Positions 34,159 through 40,906 of a stretch of 56,377 nt of DNA are shown here, piece after piece. This DNA is from a virus. The stretch's first letter is position 1. Each line of letters opens with the position of its first letter. The stretch lies in the IMG/VR virus record IMGVR_UViG_3300042465_002016, positions 1 to 56,377 of that record. The stretch is one strand, 5' to 3'. A model generated the notes under the pieces. It did not search any database. It was given only the letters and a program-made list of their open reading frames with translations, and was not told the DNA's origin. The position numbers and the translations under genes were made by a program.

Positions 34159-34882
34159 TCCCCTGAAATTAAAACGTTCTAACGATAGAAAGGTCGCTAA
34201 CCTTGTCACTAAAAATGGAAAACAAGCAGCCATTGCTAATACCTTCGGCCTTCCCGCTGGAAAGGCTTATTCTTGTCCTGGCGCAACGACTGTTTGCGAG
34301 AGTGTCTGTTACGCAGGGAAACTTGAAAAGGTCTTCCCTTCTGTAAAAGTTAACCTGCTACACAACTGGGAACTATTGCGTAATGCTGATTACTTAACTA
34401 TGCTTAATTTGATCGGTGAAATGATTGCTGATTTTAAGGCTGATTGCGTAAAAAAGAATGCGCCCATGCTATTTCGTATCCATTGGGACGGTGACTTCTT
34501 TAATGATACTTATACTACCGCATGGTCTGATGTAATTAAACTTAATGCGGATGTACAATTCTGGGTTTACACTCGTGTTAAGTCTGCTGCTCTCATTCTA
34601 AAAGATATTGAAAACCTCTCACTGTATTTTTCTGCTGATAGCGAGAATGTTAAAACTGCTGTTGATCTAAAAATTAATAGCGGGGTCCGTATGGCATACC
34701 TTGCTAAGAATTTTGCTATAGGTCAAGCAGACATGAAAGAAATGGTTGGGCGCCCTGCTGCTAAATGTCCTGAGAATAATAAACAAATTCCATTGATTAG
34801 CGCTGCTGGCTCCGCATGCGTATCATGTTCACTTTGCGTTTATTCTAAGAGTGATATTATTTTTTCTGCGACTAAGAAATAA
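34148..34882 (+). CDS. Gp88-like phage protein with Cys clusters
   Basis: 244 residues, initiated by TTG. SCPGATTVCESVCYAGK near residue 42 and a C-terminal CVSCSLCVYSKS cluster recall the actinophage Gene product 88 (GP88) family, an uncharacterised family with conserved Cys. RIHWDGDFFND in the middle is also a strong landmark. The Cys arrangement could hold a metal or iron-sulphur cluster. Family assignment is from memory of motif layout. An ATG start is absent near the expected N-terminus. Confidence 0.7.
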   Translation: MTTNPLKLKRSNDRKVANLVTKNGKQAAIANTFGLPAGKAYSCPGATTVCESVCYAGKLEKVFPSVKVNLLHNWELLRNADYLTMLNLIGEMIADFKADCVKKNAPMLFRIHWDGDFFNDTYTTAWSDVIKLNADVQFWVYTRVKSAALILKDIENLSLYFSADSENVKTAVDLKINSGVRMAYLAKNFAIGQADMKEMVGRPAAKCPENNKQIPLISAAGSACVSCSLCVYSKSDIIFSATKK

Positions 34883-34886
34883 TAAA

Positions 34887-34943
34887 ATGAACCATTGGTT
34901 ATATCTTTTTATTTTTCTTATAATTTTATTTATAACCCAGTGA
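34887..34943 (+). CDS. 18-residue membrane peptide
   Basis: MNHW then an almost entirely hydrophobic helix (LYLFIFLIILFI). ATG is 4 bases after the Gp88-like stop. Another tiny membrane peptide at an operon end; low certainty. Confidence 0.35.
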   Translation: MNHWLYLFIFLIILFITQ

Positions 34944-34957
34944 AAGTGGGCCCGGGT

Positions 34958-34977
34958 TTATCCACAGATTATCCACA
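34958..34977 (+). promoter_or_regulatory. two direct DnaA boxes
   Basis: TTATCCACA at 34958-34966 and again at 34969-34977, 11 bases apart, each an exact DnaA-box consensus. They sit just after CCCGGG and before the 35046 promoter. Confidence 0.6.
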
Positions 34978-34990
34978 GGGTGATTTACGA

Positions 34991-35067
34991 TGTGAGATTA
35001 AACACACCGAAATATTTTCCCAGTTTACGGCGTGTCGTAGAAAAATGTCAGTGACCCATGGTAGGCT
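34991..35067 (+). promoter_or_regulatory. TGTCAG-type promoter with imperfect CRP/GlxR-like box
   Basis: TGTGA-N6-ACACA (34991-35006), TGTCAG (35046-35051), 10 bases, TAGGCT (35062-35067). Offset 55. Weak -10; serves the 35103 operon. Confidence 0.55.
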
Positions 35068-35102
35068 TACAGTATAAAGAAAAAGAAAGAAGGTTGCCCC
35101 CT

Positions 35103-35309
35103 ATGGCTACAGTTATAGATAAAACAGATCACTATTTAATTTGGGATATATCTCAGATTTGCTGCGATGAAATACAATTCCGTTATCAGTGCCGTGTATG
35201 CGATGAAATGATGGGTTGCTATTTCTGCTCATTTGATTACTCAGAACCCTGCGATTGTCAGTACGACATGGTAGTATCAGAAATATCAACTACGAAAGAA
35301 GGAAACTAA
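35103..35309 (+). CDS. Cys-rich protein, paralogue of 30700-30867
   Basis: 68 residues from ATG 35103, with GAAGG upstream. CCDEIQFRYQCRVC and GCYFCSFDYSEPCDCQ match the 55-residue minus-strand paralogue; a C-terminal extension is added. Likely zinc-binding. The stop overlaps the next ATG by one base. Confidence 0.75.
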   Translation: MATVIDKTDHYLIWDISQICCDEIQFRYQCRVCDEMMGCYFCSFDYSEPCDCQYDMVVSEISTTKEGN

Positions 35310-35518
35310 TGGAATATAACTACTCACTTACCACTTCATATGACGGAGAATTGGTCAATACCTTAAAGGTAGCAGACCTCTTGGAGATTGTAAACGCTTG
35401 GAATCTATGCGTGGACTATGGCACTGCTAAAGAATATGCTACCTATAATTTGTCAGACCCAACGGGTAAGATGTTTACTAAGACCTTTCACCGCAACGGA
35501 ACAGTAGGAGTAAAGTAA
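35309..35518 (+). CDS. hypothetical early protein
   Basis: 69 residues (MEYNYSLTTSYDGELV..., ending FHRNGTVGVK). The ATG at 35309 shares a base with the previous stop. No motif recognised. Confidence 0.66.
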   Translation: MEYNYSLTTSYDGELVNTLKVADLLEIVNAWNLCVDYGTAKEYATYNLSDPTGKMFTKTFHRNGTVGVK

Positions 35519-35685
35519 TGGCAAGATTTGAGTTTAACACTTTCATAGATGTAGAAGCAGAAAACTATGATGAGGCTATTGATGTTTTTCAATTCCAATT
35601 AAAATATGGAATAGATAAAGATAATGTTTATGTCGCAGACATAAAAGAATTAACTATTTACAACAACGAAGGCGTAGAGGTATAA
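35518..35685 (+). CDS. 55-residue protein
   Basis: MARFEFNTFIDVEAENYDEAIDVF, acidic. The VEAENYDEA pattern resembles the TVNAKNLEEA segment of the 37665 protein, suggesting a shared small beta-alpha module. Coupled by a one-base overlap. Confidence 0.66.
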   Translation: MARFEFNTFIDVEAENYDEAIDVFQFQLKYGIDKDNVYVADIKELTIYNNEGVEV

Positions 35686-35688
35686 ATA

Positions 35689-35976
35689 ATGGGATCAGTA
35701 ACAGCAATTGGATTAGCAGACACAACACTAGACCTTGAAACGCAATTGCGTTATCACTTACAGGGTAATCATTATCCACCAGTACCCGTTGAAATGGTTG
35801 CCCCTTGTATTGAAGCAATAGATGCCGCCTATGATGAGGACTATGAGCGTGTAATTGATATGCCTATGGTTGGTGACTTTCAGATACGTTGGCGTGGTTT
35901 GACCCAAGCACCAGCGTGGGCTATAATTGAACAACACAACCTGTCATGGTTTATTGACCCAGTAGATGAGGACTAA
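35689..35976 (+). CDS. hypothetical early protein
   Basis: 95 residues, acidic; GDFQIRWRGL and PAWAIIEQHNLSWFI near the C-terminus. No family recognised. ATG 3 bases after the previous stop. Confidence 0.68.
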   Translation: MGSVTAIGLADTTLDLETQLRYHLQGNHYPPVPVEMVAPCIEAIDAAYDEDYERVIDMPMVGDFQIRWRGLTQAPAWAIIEQHNLSWFIDPVDED

Positions 35977-36107
35977 TGCTATATATGCCCCCTATAAATA
36001 AATGCCCATGTGATGAACACGAGTGTATGAACCAAGATGACTACACTATTGATGAGTATATGTGCGAGGAATGTTTTATGGACTGCGTAGAAATGGATAA
36101 TGCCTAA
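35976..36107 (+). CDS. 43-residue Cys-rich acidic protein
   Basis: Seven Cys-containing positions (CPCDEHEC, CEECFMDC), probably a small zinc fold. Overlaps the previous stop by one base and is followed immediately by the next ATG. Confidence 0.62.
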   Translation: MLYMPPINKCPCDEHECMNQDDYTIDEYMCEECFMDCVEMDNA

Positions 36108-36350
36108 ATGAATGCTACAATGAAACCTATGGAATTAATCTTTGCTGATCGTCTAAACCCAGGGCAACTAATGCTAAATGATTTAATTGGTATTGAGAAT
36201 GATGTTGTTGAAGTTATTGGAGTTAATGATACTAATAACGGAGATGATTACCAAATTGAGTTCATTGATGAGTTTGGTGAAAAAGATATTGTTAATCTAA
36301 AACATGATGAGTTAGTTTCGCTATATGTTTATGTTGAGGATGATGAGTAA
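36108..36350 (+). CDS. hypothetical acidic protein
   Basis: 80 residues, beta-rich and acidic (GIENDVVEVIGVNDTNNG, YQIEFIDEFGEKD), resembling a small SH3-like fold. Ends the operon. Alternative start at a second ATG (36120). Confidence 0.66.
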   Translation: MNATMKPMELIFADRLNPGQLMLNDLIGIENDVVEVIGVNDTNNGDDYQIEFIDEFGEKDIVNLKHDELVSLYVYVEDDE

Positions 36351-36360
36351 TTAGCTATAC

Positions 36361-36380
36361 CCTGCGAAAGCAGGCCCGGG
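36361..36380 (+). terminator. GAAA-tetraloop hairpin and CCCGGG boundary
   Basis: CCTGC-GAAA-GCAGG (36361-36374) followed by GGCCCGGGCC. No T-run follows, so it may act as an RNA processing or stability element. A related stem (CCCA-GTGAAAG-TGGG) precedes CCCGGG at 34936-34956. Confidence 0.45.
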
Positions 36381-36415
36381 CCGCCCAACCTAAGATGATT
36401 GTCAAACCTATTAAG

Positions 36416-36480
36416 TGTGAGATTTATCACTTCCCCGATTTACGATACGAATTGACATTTCCTGGATTTTCTGTCATACT
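36416..36480 (+). promoter_or_regulatory. promoter with imperfect CRP box and TTACG
   Basis: TGTGA-N6-TCACT (36416-36431), TTACG (36440), TTGACA (36452-36457), 17 bases, CATACT (36475-36480) with TGT before it. About 60 bases ahead of a second, TGTCAG-type promoter for the same gene. Confidence 0.65.
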
Positions 36481-36538
36481 TAGGTATAACCAAATAACAA
36501 TTCCAAATAGTGAGATTATCAGATAATAATTTGATAAA

Positions 36539-36560
36539 TGTCAGTAGGAAATGTTATACT
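36539..36560 (+). promoter_or_regulatory. TGTCAG-type promoter
   Basis: TGTCAG (36539-36544), 10 bases, TATACT (36555-36560); TTGATA just upstream gives an 18-base alternative -35 spacing. Serves the 36594 gene. Confidence 0.68.
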
Positions 36561-36593
36561 TAAAATATCAACCAAACAGAAAGGTAATACAAA

Positions 36594-36758
36594 ATGACAG
36601 TAGCAACTGCTCTCTACAATGTAGGCGACACCTACACAACCCAAAAGTCAAAGGTTACAGGAACGATTGTATCTATTGACCCACAAGCAAATGGTAATGT
36701 TCGAGTAAAGTTAGATGTTAATGGCGAACACCGCTACACAACTTGGACAGCAAAGTAA
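36594..36758 (+). CDS. small SH3-like/OB-like protein under two promoters
   Basis: 54 residues: YNVGDTYTTQKSKVTGTIV, then NVRVKLDVNGEHRYTTW. The alternation suggests a small beta-barrel. GAAAGG lies 8 bases before ATG 36594. It is a single-gene unit between two promoters and a hairpin-promoter boundary, suggesting high expression. Function unknown. Confidence 0.7.
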   Translation: MTVATALYNVGDTYTTQKSKVTGTIVSIDPQANGNVRVKLDVNGEHRYTTWTAK

Positions 36759-36813
36759 TCTAATTACTAAGTGCCTAGCGTACAGGCACTATAAATAAGT
36801 GGCGTGAACTATC

Positions 36814-36836
36814 CTGAGCAAGATACCAAAAGGCTC
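36814..36836 (+). repeat. 11-base-loop hairpin, copy 2
   Basis: CTGAGC (36814-36819) pairs with GCTCA (36832-36836) across a loop region of the same length as in the other copies; the closing A is mismatched. It directly precedes the TGTCAG promoter at 36844. Confidence 0.45.
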
Positions 36837-36843
36837 ACCAAAA

Positions 36844-36865
36844 TGTCAGACCAACCCCCTATAAT
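36844..36865 (+). promoter_or_regulatory. TGTCAG-type promoter
   Basis: TGTCAG (36844-36849), 10 bases, TATAAT (36860-36865). No CRP-like box 44-65 bases upstream. Serves 36901. Confidence 0.68.
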
Positions 36866-36900
36866 ATAAATACACCACAAACAGAAAAGGAAAATAACAA

Positions 36901-37323
36901 ATGGCTAGAGCAAAAGCAATAAATGTAAAAATCGCAACACCTAAAATCATCACAGCACTAGAAGCCTCCCTTGCTAAGTTAGAGGCAGACTACTCAACAC
37001 AAGAAAAAAACGAAGCAAAGTATCTAAAGGCAGTAGAAAAGTGGAAAGCAGATGTCTTTGCCTTCGCTATGGCTAATGTCAAGAAGTCTTTTAACTTACG
37101 CACTAATTATCGTTCATACAACGAAACACTAAACATTGACTTTGACCTAAAGGTTACAGAGTCAGAAATGCCAAAAGAGCCTGAGCGTGACTTTGAGTTT
37201 ATTCACGCAAGCACTTATCGTGAGTCTAAGAAAGAATTGTCAAACGCAATTCGTATTCTAAAGATGACAGATGAGGAAACAGTTAATACCTCAACTTACA
37301 ACGCAGTATCCGAATACCTATAA
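36901..37323 (+). CDS. hypothetical coiled-coil early protein
   Basis: 140 residues, highly charged. Heptad-like helix at about 18-60 (ALEASLAKLEADYSTQEKN), a central NLRTNYRSYNETLNIDFDL stretch and a helical end. AAAAGGAAA ribosome site. No family recognised; perhaps DNA-metabolism accessory. Confidence 0.72.
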   Translation: MARAKAINVKIATPKIITALEASLAKLEADYSTQEKNEAKYLKAVEKWKADVFAFAMANVKKSFNLRTNYRSYNETLNIDFDLKVTESEMPKEPERDFEFIHASTYRESKKELSNAIRILKMTDEETVNTSTYNAVSEYL

Positions 37324-37348
37324 TTTCCATTTCCTATGGGAACTGTCC

Positions 37349-37371
37349 TGAGCATGACTAGAAACTGCTCA
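37349..37371 (+). repeat. 11-base-loop hairpin, copy 3
   Basis: TGAGCA (37349-37354), loop ending GAAAC (37355-37365), TGCTCA (37366-37371). Between two co-oriented genes with no promoter in between, so it acts within or at the end of an mRNA. Confidence 0.6.
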
Positions 37372-37397
37372 ACACAAAATCTTAGAAAGGTAGCCCA

Positions 37398-37661
37398 ATG
37401 ATTAGCACAATGTTACAGATTAAAGAAGCAACAGAGGAAGCCCTCTTTGATCCTGATCTAATGAGTTTAGCACGATTCATGTTTGAAAATCGTGAGTATA
37501 TGGAAACTGAGGAATTTGCTCAATTACTATTTAAATACAGTTCCTCACTGTCAGCCCTAACAGCAACACTTGTTTCACAGGTTTGTTTATCACACTCAGA
37601 TATGTCAGACATGGTTGCTACAATTAAAGAAATGAAACAACTAACAGAGAGTATGGAGTAG
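37398..37661 (+). CDS. hypothetical helical early protein
   Basis: 87 residues, acidic, helical, Met-rich (ISTMLQIKEATEEALFDPD). GAAAGG 8 bases upstream. No family recognised. Confidence 0.68.
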   Translation: MISTMLQIKEATEEALFDPDLMSLARFMFENREYMETEEFAQLLFKYSSSLSALTATLVSQVCLSHSDMSDMVATIKEMKQLTESME

Positions 37662-37664
37662 CCC

Positions 37665-38069
37665 ATGAATACAACAGCAATCGCAACAGAGGATTTTCTT
37701 AAGGCCACTATCGCTAAGCAAGAGGAGCGCATTAATGATTTGACTGCACATGCCCAGCGCTTAGCGCAGCGTGACTATGACACAGCAGGCACCTTACAAA
37801 AACTGCGGGATGACCTTCATGAATGGACTATGAACGCATTGGAAGAGGCTTCAATCAATGAAGCAGAAGCGCAAGAGATTGCCGACATTGCTGGTTTTGA
37901 ATTAACACAAGAATTTGAATTAGAAGTATCAGTTCAATATTCAATAACCGTTAACGCTAAGAATTTAGAAGAGGCCATGAACGCAATTCATGATTTAGAT
38001 CTTGATTCTATTTCATATGACGAACCAATCACATATCTTTCGGGGACGATTGACCGCATAGATATTTAG
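37665..38069 (+). CDS. hypothetical coiled-coil protein
   Basis: 134 residues. Helical N-terminal half (FLKATIAKQEERINDLTAHA), then VSVQYSITVNAKNLEEAM, a small beta-alpha module also seen in the 35518 protein. It follows the previous stop by 3 bases. Confidence 0.68.
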   Translation: MNTTAIATEDFLKATIAKQEERINDLTAHAQRLAQRDYDTAGTLQKLRDDLHEWTMNALEEASINEAEAQEIADIAGFELTQEFELEVSVQYSITVNAKNLEEAMNAIHDLDLDSISYDEPITYLSGTIDRIDI

Positions 38070-38089
38070 TAGGGGGCTACTAATGGACC

Positions 38090-38112
38090 TGAGCACGTCC
38101 TTAAACTGCTTC
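38090..38112 (+). repeat. 11-base-loop hairpin, copy 4
   Basis: TGAGCA (38090-38095), loop ending TTAAAC (38096-38106), TGCT then TCA with one bulged base. After the operon stop and before CCCGGG at 38119. Confidence 0.5.
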
Positions 38113-38156
38113 ACAAATCCCGGGGGCAAAAATCTTAATTTGTCAAATCTATAAGC

Positions 38157-38241
38157 TGTGATTAAGATCACCTAGAAAAATGTCCAGATTGTCCACATCT
38201 AACTATCCTAATTTGTATTTGTCAGTCTATCCTGCTATACT
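38157..38241 (+). promoter_or_regulatory. TGTCAG-type promoter with CRP/GlxR-like box
   Basis: TGTGA-N6-TCACC (38157-38172), TGTCAG (38220-38225), 10 bases, TATACT (38236-38241). TTGTAT 17 bases before the -10 is also usable. Offset 63. Drives the DUF932 gene. Confidence 0.72.
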
Positions 38242-38276
38242 TAAAATTCAACAACAACAGAAAAGGAAATAAACTC

Positions 38277-39293
38277 ATGGCACATGACATCGAAACTCAA
38301 AATGGCGTAGCAAGTTTTGCTTCATTTAGAGAACCTGCTTGGCATGGATTGGGTACTGTATTCACAGATGAAAAATCTACCACAGAAATGTTGGCTGCTG
38401 CTAACCTTAATGGGTGGAATGTTCGTCTAGAGGATTTAGAAACCCCAGCACATCTAGCAAGCGACAAGGCGTACCAGTATGTCTTGCGTACTAATCCCAC
38501 AGATAACACTCAAACCGATATTCTCGGAATTGTTGGTGAGCGTTATCACCCATTACAGAATGAGGATCTATTTTCATTCGGTGACAATATCCTAGACGGC
38601 GGGGGTCGTTGGGAAACTGCTGGCTCAATCAAGGGTGGTCGTGTCGTATTCGGTGCGTTAGCACTAGAGCGTGAAACAATTCTTGACCCTAATGGTGTTG
38701 CCGATAAGGTTAAAACTTATTTGCTCATCAACACATCACATGACGGCTCGATTGCTATTCAAGCAAGTATCACGCCAGTTCGTGTTGTATGCGCTAACAC
38801 TCTCAACCTTGCTCTTGGTTCAATCAAGAAAAAGAATGGTGTCAAGCAATCTTTCAAGATTCGCCATACTCAAACTGCTAACGGCAAGGTACAAATTGCT
38901 CGTGAAACTCTTGGCATGGCTAACAAGTATATGGACGAATTCGACATCATGGCTAAGGCTATGATCGAAAAGGAAGTCAATGCTAAGTCATTCAATGACA
39001 TCATTCTTGCTGCTTATCCTAAGCCAGACAAGGATTCTAAAGGCTCAATCAAAAAGTGGGAAAATAAAGTTGGCATGGTCAATGATATTTACACTGGTGA
39101 GTTTAATGGAATGATTGCTGGTAATGCGTGGGGTGCGTTTAATGCTCTCACCGAACGCCTTGACTGGTATCGTTCTGCTCGTGGTGGTAATAACGAATCT
39201 ATGCTCGCAAGCGCAAGCGGATTTGATCCTGCGATTAACGCAGAAAAAAATCGTTTGCTAAAAGTTGTTCAAAATGTTATGGCGTTAGCCTAA
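38277..39293 (+). CDS. DUF932 phage/plasmid-like protein
   Basis: 338 residues, the usual length for this family. PAWHGLG near residue 20, GIVGERYHPLQNEDLF and the later ITPVRVVCANTLNLAL block are the family landmarks; DUF932 proteins are common in phages and plasmids and are of unknown biochemical function. A GGAAA ribosome site, own promoter, and a hairpin plus tRNA downstream make it a monocistronic unit. More GC-rich codon use than its small neighbours. Confidence 0.88.
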   Translation: MAHDIETQNGVASFASFREPAWHGLGTVFTDEKSTTEMLAAANLNGWNVRLEDLETPAHLASDKAYQYVLRTNPTDNTQTDILGIVGERYHPLQNEDLFSFGDNILDGGGRWETAGSIKGGRVVFGALALERETILDPNGVADKVKTYLLINTSHDGSIAIQASITPVRVVCANTLNLALGSIKKKNGVKQSFKIRHTQTANGKVQIARETLGMANKYMDEFDIMAKAMIEKEVNAKSFNDIILAAYPKPDKDSKGSIKKWENKVGMVNDIYTGEFNGMIAGNAWGAFNALTERLDWYRSARGGNNESMLASASGFDPAINAEKNRLLKVVQNVMALA

Positions 39294-39303
39294 CAAAAAA
39301 TCC

Positions 39304-39326
39304 TGAGCATGATTTCAAACTGCTCA
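39304..39326 (+). repeat. 11-base-loop hairpin, copy 5
   Basis: TGAGCA (39304-39309), loop ending TCAAAC (39310-39320), TGCTCA (39321-39326), a perfect 6-bp stem. It lies between the DUF932 stop and the tRNA-Asp gene (6 bases upstream of the tRNA). Confidence 0.6.
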
Positions 39327-39332
39327 CCATTA

Positions 39333-39406
39333 GGTCTGTTAGCTCAGTTGGTTAGAGCGCTACCCTGTCACGGTAGAGGTCGTGGGTTCAAGTCCCATAC
39401 AGATCG
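39333..39406 (+). tRNA. tRNA-Asp (GTC)
   Basis: Cloverleaf: acceptor GGTCTGT with ACAGATC, D-stem GCTC/GAGC, anticodon arm CTACC-CTGTCAC-GGTAG with anticodon GTC, T-arm with GTTCAAGTC. CCA is not encoded. Transcribed probably together with the DUF932 gene. Confidence 0.92.
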
Positions 39407-39453
39407 CAAGAGCCCGGGCTTGATATTTTTATGACATTTTCTTGCAAACCTTA

Positions 39454-39526
39454 TTACGGTAAGATGACATTTTTCCCAGTTTCTAATTACGATACAGTTG
39501 ACTTTTTCCCCAAACCATGCGATAAT
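39454..39526 (+). promoter_or_regulatory. TTACG-type promoter, tandem copies
   Basis: TTACG at 39454 with TTTTTCCC after it, and again TTACG at 39487, TTGACT (39498-39503), 17 bases beginning TTTTCCCCAAA, GATAAT (39521-39526). The two TTACG copies are 33 bases apart. Drives the 39557 gene, which has an AAGGAG site. Confidence 0.68.
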
Positions 39527-39556
39527 TAGTACATACCACAAACCACAAGGAGAATA

Positions 39557-39715
39557 ATGCTTGGCTATACACAAAAAGATTTAGCAGATATGACCTATGG
39601 AGTAGCAAATGCTGATCTGTTAATCAATGCAGATGAGAATCCTGCTATTCATAACTATTTAGTTAAGACAGAAGAATTTTTAAATGGCCTACGAACAGAA
39701 GGGTACTTTGACTAA
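39557..39715 (+). CDS. 52-residue early protein
   Basis: MLGYTQKDLADMTYGVANADLL, helical. AAGGAG lies 8 bases upstream. Stop overlaps the next ATG by one base. No family recognised. Confidence 0.66.
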   Translation: MLGYTQKDLADMTYGVANADLLINADENPAIHNYLVKTEEFLNGLRTEGYFD

Positions 39716-39957
39716 TGTTTGAATCTAACTGGATTAAGTATGAATGGCTATGTACTGAGTGTGATAGTTTAATGGAACTTAGCACTTATTGGAAAGAGGA
39801 GTATGTAACTACCCCTGTTTGTCCCTGCCCACATCAGGCTATTATTGGGATTGGCAGGCATGTCCTGGAGTCATCATCCTTTGTTTCATACCACAGTGAT
39901 GTGACCAGTATCACACCTACGCCGCTTGTCAAAATCAACTCAAACCCCTATAATTAA
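39715..39957 (+). CDS. zinc-ribbon protein with embedded operator
   Basis: 80 residues. CTECDSLM and CPCPH suggest a zinc ribbon in the N-terminal half. The last third of the gene contains an exact TGTGA-N6-TCACA box and the -35/-10 of the next transcription unit. Confidence 0.66.
   Translation: MFESNWIKYEWLCTECDSLMELSTYWKEEYVTTPVCPCPHQAIIGIGRHVLESSSFVSYHSDVTSITPTPLVKINSNPYN
39900..39954 (+). promoter_or_regulatory. leaderless promoter with exact CRP/GlxR-like box
   Basis: TGTGA-N6-TCACA (39900-39915), TTGTCA (39926-39931), 17 bases, TATAAT (39949-39954); ATG follows after 6 bases. Box centre is about 53 bases before the predicted start, inside the upstream gene. Confidence 0.7.
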
Positions 39958-39960
39958 TAT

Positions 39961-40125
39961 ATGGACCTAAAAACAATAACAGAGTATATAAACATACATA
40001 AGGTATCAATGGAACAAGACTTAGAGACAATTAAAAACTCTGGTCGTTGGGCTAATGATAGAGTTGCCTTAGAAGGTGCTATCAACGTATCTAATCATTA
40101 CTTGGAGTATATCAATGAGCGATAA
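39961..40125 (+). CDS. 54-residue protein, leaderless
   Basis: MDLKTITEYINIHKVSMEQD, helical and acidic. The ATG lies exactly 6 bases after TATAAT. The 3' end overlaps the next gene by 11 bases. Confidence 0.66.
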   Translation: MDLKTITEYINIHKVSMEQDLETIKNSGRWANDRVALEGAINVSNHYLEYINER

Positions 40126-40396
40126 GTATCCTTTTATACCTGACCATTTAACTAAGGCATTAGAAGATATCTCTATTCCATTAATTGATATCATGCATGG
40201 TGAACTAAAGAATCTAATGCTTATTACTGAACAAATATGGGAGGCTGCTAAAAACGGGGACCCATTAGAAGAAGATGAGTATGATGAATCAGATGATTAT
40301 CATCAGGGGTACCTACAGGCCTTGACAGATATGTACTGCCTAACGTATAATTTAAGTATTGACCGTAAAAATATTGAGGAGAAATATAATGCCTAA
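40115..40396 (+). CDS. hypothetical acidic early protein
   Basis: 93 residues from ATG 40115 (MSDKYPFIPDHL...), with an acidic loop (EEDEYDESDDY). An upstream in-frame ATG would overlap the previous gene more heavily. No family recognised. Confidence 0.68.
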   Translation: MSDKYPFIPDHLTKALEDISIPLIDIMHGELKNLMLITEQIWEAAKNGDPLEEDEYDESDDYHQGYLQALTDMYCLTYNLSIDRKNIEEKYNA

Positions 40397-40568
40397 GTGT
40401 TTAGATTGTGGTAACACTAAATTCTTTACTTACTGTGAGAACAGTTACAACGAAGCCGAGTATGACGAAAGCGGTGAGATGATAGATGTAATCTATAAAG
40501 AGTACCACGAGCCAGAGGAAGCCACCTGTAAAGAGTGTGAGTCTATTAACATTGAGGGTAAAGTATGA
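40389..40568 (+). CDS. zinc-ribbon protein
   Basis: 59 residues. CLDCGN at the start, CENS and CKECES near the end: a two-knuckle ribbon. GAGGAG lies 9 bases before ATG 40389, which fixes this start. Overlaps both neighbours. Confidence 0.7.
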   Translation: MPKCLDCGNTKFFTYCENSYNEAEYDESGEMIDVIYKEYHEPEEATCKECESINIEGKV

Positions 40569-40897
40569 GTATCCTAATTGAAATGGACTATGATGAATGG
40601 TTTGATACCTACAAGCCAATACCCAATCATATAGACACTAATGCTTCATTTAGCGATGGAGAGTATGGCTATATGTTTGAAACATATGGAGATGAACTAA
40701 CATTTATACAGGGGGCCAATGATAACGTTATTTGGACTTATGGGGATGGTGATGATGGAGGCACGTATATCTGGTCTGGTTATAGCTTTGTTAATAGGAT
40801 TGGATATTTTATTACTGAACGGCCTTGGGTAAATGATGTTCAGGCTTTAGTTATCCCAGCAGATGATGAACTTGACAATGATGAGGATGAGGAGTAA
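40565..40897 (+). CDS. hypothetical acidic protein
   Basis: 110 residues, Asp/Glu/Tyr-rich with acidic tail (ADDELDNDEDEE), GYMFETYGDELTF. The 3' end carries the TTGACA of the next promoter. ATG overlaps the previous stop by four bases. Confidence 0.66.
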   Translation: MSILIEMDYDEWFDTYKPIPNHIDTNASFSDGEYGYMFETYGDELTFIQGANDNVIWTYGDGDDGGTYIWSGYSFVNRIGYFITERPWVNDVQALVIPADDELDNDEDEE

Positions 40898-40900
40898 AAT
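40872..40900 (+). promoter_or_regulatory. consensus leaderless promoter inside a gene end
   Basis: TTGACA (40872-40877), 17 bases, TAAAAT (40895-40900), then 6 bases to ATG 40907. The -35 lies within the previous gene's acidic tail. Confidence 0.7.
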
Positions 40901-40906
40901 TGTAGT

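Noticed and set aside
34895-35077. 60-residue plus-strand frame across the DnaA boxes and promoter
   Set aside because: It runs through the CCCGGG boundary, DnaA boxes and the TGTCAG promoter and lacks a start signal.
39368-39574. Minus-strand 68-residue reading frame ending in a RSVWDLNPRPLP-type sequence
   Set aside because: It is the antisense translation of the tRNA-Asp gene, a well-known annotation artefact.
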